A stretch of 64,000 bases of DNA from Iphinoe sp. HA4291-MV1 (GTDB lineage Bacteria; Cyanobacteriota; Cyanobacteriia; Cyanobacteriales; Nostocaceae): positions 1 through 64,000 of the forward strand of contig JAHHHH010000027.1 in NCBI GenBank assembly GCA_019359415.1, in the 5' to 3' direction. A program made the position numbers and the translations under genes. Numbering within the stretch: the first letter of the stretch is position 1; every line of letters starts with the position of its first letter. Shown here one piece after another: positions 60,140-64,000 of the stretch. Under the pieces are notes generated by a model, which was not told where the DNA came from, did not search any database, and saw nothing but the letters and a program-made list of their open reading frames with translations.

Positions 60140-60597
60140 TATGGAAAATGAAGCGGAATCCTTTAATTTTTATGATTTTACCACATTCAGTAGACCGAAA
60201 AGATTTCTAGAAGGCTTACCATTGGGGCATTCTGGCGGATTGTATACAATCCGCCAGAATGCCCGTATCATCTGCGTTTTGAGCAATAGGGTTGTAGATG
60301 AGTTCTCCTGCTAAGGTAAGCGATCGCTCGACCCTGTGCCCAAAACATCGCCCCAAACCCTCATTCTTGCGTTGACTGACAAAAGTTTTCGGTCTACTGA
60401 CATTCTAAATCTTCCTTACTCCATTCTAAAGATTCAATATTTTTATATTTTTCTTTACCAAAACTATCATCCACTAAACGATTAGTCTTTAAAGGACAAT
60501 AATAAACTTTCTCTAGACTATCGATATAAAGCATTAAATTATTGACCGCATACCAAGTATCCATTAAAACTGTATCGAAAGGTAGAATCTTTAACAC
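60140..60597 (-). pseudogene. IS701/IS4-type transposase fragment, interrupted by a MITE
   Basis: The minus strand reads VLMDTWYAVNNLMLYIDSLE, KVYYCPLKTNRLVDDSFG and LEWSKEDLEC, the DDE-type core of IS701/IS4 transposases. At 60404 the frame is broken by the 212-bp element below. Joining the flanks (one ACATT copy) restores LECGKIIKIKGF, the normal continuation. The gene is truncated further on both sides. Confidence 0.8.
60188..60399. mobile_element. 212-bp MITE with 14-bp TIRs, 5-bp TSD and central 40-bp palindrome
   Basis: CAGTAGACCGAAAA (60188-60201) and TTTTCGGTCTACTG (60386-60399) are perfect inverted repeats. ACATT flanks both sides (60183-60187 and 60400-60404). 60225-60264 is an exact 40-bp palindrome centred on TGTA/TACA. 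The element sits inside the transposase fragment and its removal heals the reading frame. Confidence 0.88.
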
Positions 60598-60616
60598 ATT
60601 CTCGCTAATTAAATAC

Positions 60617-60814
60617 TTATGTACTACTGGCTAGTGATCGCACTGTGCCAGTTGCGTAAGTCCTGATTGTTTCAAACGCTGCATCTTCTCCGATTTCATC
60701 AGCAAGCTTTTTGTAGGCTGCAAATCGATTTCTAAACATATTTAAGGCTTTCGATGAATCCATTTTCATCACATCAGCCATTTGAATGTCACCAATACCT
60801 ATGATATTGTCCAT
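60617..60814 (-). pseudogene. Truncated 5' fragment of an unknown gene
   Basis: The first ~50 residues (MDNIIGIGDIQMADVMKMDS; ALNMFRNRFAAYKKLADEIG; EDAAFET) look like a real soluble protein that I cannot name. The rest is read from GTGCCAGTTGCGTAAGTCCT (60645-60664), the repeat that also truncates the small vnf-linked gene. It lies 27 bases after the hemA fragment on the same strand, so the two were probably one operon. Confidence 0.5.
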
Positions 60815-60841
60815 GTTGAATTCTCTATCTTACAGTTAACA

Positions 60842-61370
60842 TTATTGACCAAGGCGACTGGTTGCGATATCAGTACTTCTTGCACTCGAATCGCTAGACA
60901 AATTTTGAATGTCCTCTAGGTTAAAGAGTATTTGCAGAGATTGCATGATTCTTTGCCTAACTTCAATATCACGTTGCGATCGCAGTTGTACCATAGGGTC
61001 ATGCAGAATTTTGTTGACGATCCCTCGAGATAGAGCTTCGATAACTTCTTGATGTTTTTTAGCAAACTCAGACCCTAGACGGGACAGAGCTTTTTTTAAC
61101 TCTTGCTCACGAATTGTTTCCACTTTTTCCCGTAAACAGCTAATAGTGGAAATAGTTTCTATAGAGCGCCACCAAATATTAAATGATTCTATCTCTGCTT
61201 TTAGAATAACTTCTGCCTCCATTGCCGTTTGCCGACGGCTTTCCTGATTCTCAAGAACAACCATCTTCAAATCATCAACATTAAATACTTGAACATGAGC
61301 CAGATCATTGACATCTGCATCCACGTTACGTGGAACTGAAATATCAAACAGCATCATAGGCTTATTCGAA
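60842..61370 (-). pseudogene. hemA: C-terminal part of glutamyl-tRNA reductase (hemA)
   Basis: From 61366 downward the frame reads [60 protein letters not shown] and [20 protein letters not shown]. This is the end of the NADP domain and the dimerisation helices of HemA. The N-terminal ~250 residues (catalytic Cys domain) are replaced by a transposase fragment. The open frame to 61426 includes foreign codons. The cell must have an intact hemA elsewhere, so this is a dead second copy. Confidence 0.85.
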
Positions 61371-61550
61371 CCATTCATACTTTGCACAGCCATACGTTTC
61401 GATTGCCGTCCAACCATCCGCTCCACAAATCACAGCACATACGGCAATGGTCATGATATCGATTAAGTTATGTCGCTTCGTGCGATCTATTCGTGGGTCT
61501 TCTATCACTGCAAAATGGTCAGCAATTGTGATTTTGGGCTTGAGTTTCAC
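61362..61550 (-). pseudogene. N-terminal fragment of an ISAs1-family transposase
   Basis: 62 residues ([44 protein letters not shown]) match the DDE_Tnp_1-associated N terminus of ISAs1 transposases. It ends at the junction with the hemA fragment near 61367-61372 with no intervening bases, indicating a deletion or insertion event. Confidence 0.82.
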
Positions 61551-61596
61551 AGGCTGTAGCTTCGTCTTACTTTGAGAATGAGAATATCATGGAAGG

Positions 61597-61626
61597 GCGA
61601 TGCCTACGGCGGGCTACGCCTACGCA
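61597..61626. repeat. Palindromic repeat copy
   Basis: GCGATGCCTACGGCGGGCTA continuing CGCCTACGCA; near-identical to 3344-3372 (inside aepY, opposite strand) and 20285-20314. Confidence 0.85.
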
Positions 61627-61922
61627 CTTGTGCGGATACTCCTGAAGTTGCTCGTTTCGCCATCACTCAACCGATAAAAAGCGCCATCAGGCACGAATGG
61701 TACAAGTCTTGCACAATACCTCACTTGACTAGCCCGATAGTTTTTTTGTACCACTTTGTCAATATTTTAGATTTTAGATGCGTTTGCCCTGCTCTTGTCG
61801 GGGATCGTAGTCAAACAACAGGGTTGTATTAGAGTTCATAACCGGATTTATGAATCAGTCTTCAACAGCAGTTGGATTGCTGTTCACATATAAACTACAA
61901 CTTTGCTACACTGCATATATCA

Positions 61923-61958
61923 AAACTCTGTTCAAATTCAACAATTTGAACAGAGTTT
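61923..61958. terminator. 16-bp stem-loop upstream of the glycosyltransferase gene
   Basis: AAACTCTGTTCAAATT and AATTTGAACAGAGTTT pair perfectly around CAAC. It ends 52 bases before the ATG at 62011. It is AT-rich, so it is either a bidirectional terminator for decayed upstream genes or a regulatory leader hairpin. Confidence 0.4.
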
Positions 61959-62010
61959 GATCTTCAAAAACTAATTTCACAACAGGTAGTAATGCATAAA
62001 ATAAAACCTT

Positions 62011-63156
62011 ATGAAAATTCTCTTTCTAGATCAAAGTGGTAAACCAGGCGGGGCTGAACTTTGTTTAATAGATATCGCCAAACCCTATAAAGATAATTGT
62101 TTAGTGGGATTATTTGCTGATGGTCCTTTTAGAGATTTATTAGAACAGAATCACATTCCAGTTCAAGTTCTCACCAACCAATCAATACAAGTTCGTAAAG
62201 AAAGCAGCTTAGCACAAGGATTAGGCAGTCTGGGTCAACTTATACCCCTCATTGCTAAAGTTGTGCAAAAAGCTAGAAAATTTGATTTCATTTACGCTAA
62301 TACACAAAAAGCATTGGTTGTTGGTGCACTAGCAAGTTTTTTCAGCCGTCGTCCTTTAGTCTATCATTTGCATGATATTCTTTCCCCAGAACACTTTAGC
62401 CAAACCAACCGTCGTATTGCCGTAACTTGCGCCAATCGTTTTGCATCATTAGTCATTGCCAATTCTCAAGCAAGTCAAGCAGCCTTCGTAGCAGCAGGAG
62501 GACGTTTAGATATAACGGAAGTGATTTACAACGGCTTTGATCCTAAAAATTATCAAAGCCACGAGTCTGATGTTAGTCAAATCAAACAACAACTGGGGCT
62601 AGATGGACAATTTGTCGTCGGACACTTTAGCCGTCTTGCACCTTGGAAAGGTCAGCACATATTAATAGAAGCACTGGTACAATGTCCTGTTGATGTCACA
62701 GCAATCTTAGTTGGTGATGCACTCTTTGGAGAACAAGACTATGTCCAACACTTACACCAACAGGTAACAGCACTGGGACTAGAAAATCGAGTCAAATTTT
62801 TAGGATTTCGTTCAGATATTCCCCTGCTCATGGCGGCTTGTGACTTAGTTGCACATACCTCGATCGCTCCAGAGCCGTTTGGGAGAGTGATTGTAGAGGG
62901 TATGCTCTGCGGAAAACCTGTGGTGGCGGCGAAAGCTGGCGGTGCGATAGAATTAGTAGAAGATGGTGTCAATGGTTTCTTAGTCGCACCAGAAAAGCCT
63001 GATCAATTAGCGCAAGTAATAACCACCTGTCTGCAAGAACCACAGAAGACAGCGACTATTGCTCATAATGCACAATCTACCGCTAGCCAGCGTTTCGGTA
63101 TCACAGCGATTAATCAGCAAATTGCCGTGCAGCTGAATAAGTTATTACCCAGTTAA
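62011..63156 (+). CDS. GT4-family glycosyltransferase
   Basis: 381 residues, GT-B fold. The N-terminal MKILFLDQSGKPGGAELCLI is the acceptor-side start. The C-terminal donor site reads GHFSRLAPWKGQHILIEAL, FLGFRSDIPLLMAACDLVAH and APEPFGRVIVEGMLCGKPVV (E-x7-E motif). It transfers a sugar in surface polysaccharide or lipid-linked glycan synthesis. No other glycan genes are in the window, so the product is unknown. Confidence 0.9.
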   Translation: MKILFLDQSGKPGGAELCLIDIAKPYKDNCLVGLFADGPFRDLLEQNHIPVQVLTNQSIQVRKESSLAQGLGSLGQLIPLIAKVVQKARKFDFIYANTQKALVVGALASFFSRRPLVYHLHDILSPEHFSQTNRRIAVTCANRFASLVIANSQASQAAFVAAGGRLDITEVIYNGFDPKNYQSHESDVSQIKQQLGLDGQFVVGHFSRLAPWKGQHILIEALVQCPVDVTAILVGDALFGEQDYVQHLHQQVTALGLENRVKFLGFRSDIPLLMAACDLVAHTSIAPEPFGRVIVEGMLCGKPVVAAKAGGAIELVEDGVNGFLVAPEKPDQLAQVITTCLQEPQKTATIAHNAQSTASQRFGITAINQQIAVQLNKLLPS

Positions 63157-63206
63157 TCATAGCACACTAAACGCGTAGCCCCTACAGAGCAGCTTCCCAC
63201 ATACAA

Positions 63207-63599
63207 CTACAAACCTACTAATTCACGCGATTCAAAATCTGTGAGTTGTTGAGCTATTGTTAGTCTTGCTTGCAATTTCGCTACACTAAACTGGTTACGT
63301 AGATATTCTAAGTGGGTAACAGCATTTGCCTTTTCAGTATTTAATTGTACCAAGGTATCCATGGATGATTGATATTCTTGATTCACAAGTAGTACTTCAA
63401 AGCGCCGTGCTCTGCGTTGAGCATCATTTTTCAAATCTATATCAAAGGCGGCGGTGCGATCAGCATGACCTTCAAATCGGTTAATCTGCCGCTGAACTGC
63501 CATCAACTGAGAATCTATTTCATTTACTCTCCGGGCAGCTTGAGCGATGTCTTCGACAAGGGCTGCGCCCAACGCAGCGGGATAATGATTCAGTTGCAT
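63207..63599 (-). CDS. Coiled-coil protein, unknown
   Basis: About 130 residues starting MQLNHYPAALGAALVEDIAQ, then a long helical heptad region (INRFEGHADRTAAFDIDLKN; NQFSVAKLQARLTIAQQLTD). The segment PAALGAALVED is coded by a GC-rich palindrome (GGGCTGCGCCCAACGCAGC), so part of the start may be repeat-derived. It lies near an upstream partial gene on the same strand; they may form one operon. No family recognised. Confidence 0.6.
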   Translation of the reverse strand: MQLNHYPAALGAALVEDIAQAARRVNEIDSQLMAVQRQINRFEGHADRTAAFDIDLKNDAQRRARRFEVLLVNQEYQSSMDTLVQLNTEKANAVTHLEYLRNQFSVAKLQARLTIAQQLTDFESRELVGL

Positions 63600-63739
63600 T
63601 GTTAACATGAATAACTTAATCTTTTAGAAATCTTTAAATACAAAATAGCGAAGATAAAGTATGGAGTAAATGGGGTATACGGGAAAGGTGAGGGAGATGG
63701 GCATTGGGCATTGTATTGTCCCCTTGTCTCCTTGTCTCC

Positions 63740-64000
63740 TTATGCTACTTCCCTCAGTTGTTGTTGCAGGAGCGTCTCCGCAAGGAGAGGAGCCTGGATA
63801 CTCACCTCTGCAACATTCAGAGAAAGCTGTTCCGCGTGAGGTACTGTAGCTTGCTCCAACACTTTCACTTCAATACTCACACTGACTAAATAACTGCCTG
63901 TATCAACACCAACTGCTTCGGCAACTAATTTGGCAATGTCTGGACGTTTAGCAGTCAGTGGATCACGTAAAATACATCGATCCCATTCATGCTTAGCAGT
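63740..64000 (-). CDS. Partial gene, 5' end outside the window, unknown product
   Basis: The minus strand is open from the right edge to TAA at 63740-63742. Visible C-terminal ~86 residues read ILRDPLTAKRPDIAKLVAEA, VGVDTGSYLVSVSIEVKVLE and end LLQQQLREVA. It looks like a soluble, structured protein. APLLAETLL near the end is coded by a GC-rich repeat (GTCTCCGCAAGGAGA-like). I cannot assign a family. Confidence 0.55.
   Translation of the reverse strand, partial: TAKHEWDRCILRDPLTAKRPDIAKLVAEAVGVDTGSYLVSVSIEVKVLEQATVPHAEQLSLNVAEVSIQAPLLAETLLQQQLREVA

Noticed and set aside
60225-60264. 40-bp perfect palindrome as an operator or replication site
   Set aside because: It is the centre of a 212-bp MITE inserted in a transposase fragment, so it is explained by the mobile element.

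Overview
The window looks like chromosomal DNA of a filamentous, probably heterocyst-forming cyanobacterium (Nostocales type). The evidence is the very frequent GCGATCGC (HIP1) octamer, the heptanucleotide short tandem repeats, and genes typical of cyanobacteria: DUF3155, DUF3611, a complex C assembly protein, a tandem flavodiiron pair of Flv1B/Flv3B type and an ARTO-type terminal oxidase. I cannot name the species from the sequence alone.

Layout. 1-935: 5' part of a TonB-like gene with a tandem-repeat spacer, cut by the window edge. 1798-11068 (minus strand): a nine-gene phosphonate cluster. It holds PEP mutase fused to a nucleotidyltransferase, phosphonopyruvate decarboxylase, an AEP transaminase, a second nucleotidyltransferase, two CDP-alcohol phosphatidyltransferases, a PhyH dioxygenase and a HpnP-like radical SAM enzyme. 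This suggests a phosphonate-headgroup lipid or related conjugate. 11293-13975: the cobalt importer cbiMNQO. 14105-25151: scattered metabolic genes (alanine-glyoxylate transaminase, serine hydrolase, PhzF), gene fragments, two near-duplicate beta-carbonic anhydrases (one with a Tat signal) and an exported SBP56-family protein.

26090-34349 (minus strand) is the most unusual part. A tightly spaced run encodes two DUF2231 membrane proteins, the three subunits of a heme-copper oxidase without CuA ligands (ARTO/Cox3 type), a NifH/VnfH-like protein with an altered switch II, a small unknown protein (apparently frameshifted), and a VnfD-like protein. The VnfD-like protein keeps every metal-ligand position I could check and is fused at its C terminus to a CAAD-type membrane anchor. 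No VnfK, VnfG, VnfE or VnfN is present in the window. A nitrogenase-like pair encoded with a quinol-oxidase-type complex, with the alpha-like subunit tethered to a membrane, is the best candidate here for an undescribed system.

35237-51518: mostly housekeeping and small conserved genes (YbjQ, TPR, aat, rpsN, nth, rseP, serS, DUF3611, PadR, CCB-type, DUF3155, histidine kinase, tandem vWA proteins, HxlR), plus a lone TnpB. 51776-59299: a polysaccharide deacetylase, a TPP-enzyme fragment, the flv3B-flv1B pair, a cysteine desulfurase and a PD-(D/E)XK protein. 59300-61630 is a graveyard of nested insertion sequences and MITEs that also holds the C-terminal third of a hemA copy. 62011-64000: a GT4 glycosyltransferase and two unrecognised genes, the last cut by the window edge.

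Small GC-rich palindromic repeats recur throughout. Several sit in frame inside conserved genes (tonB, ppd, a nucleotidyltransferase, the cysteine desulfurase) and add short peptides without breaking them.
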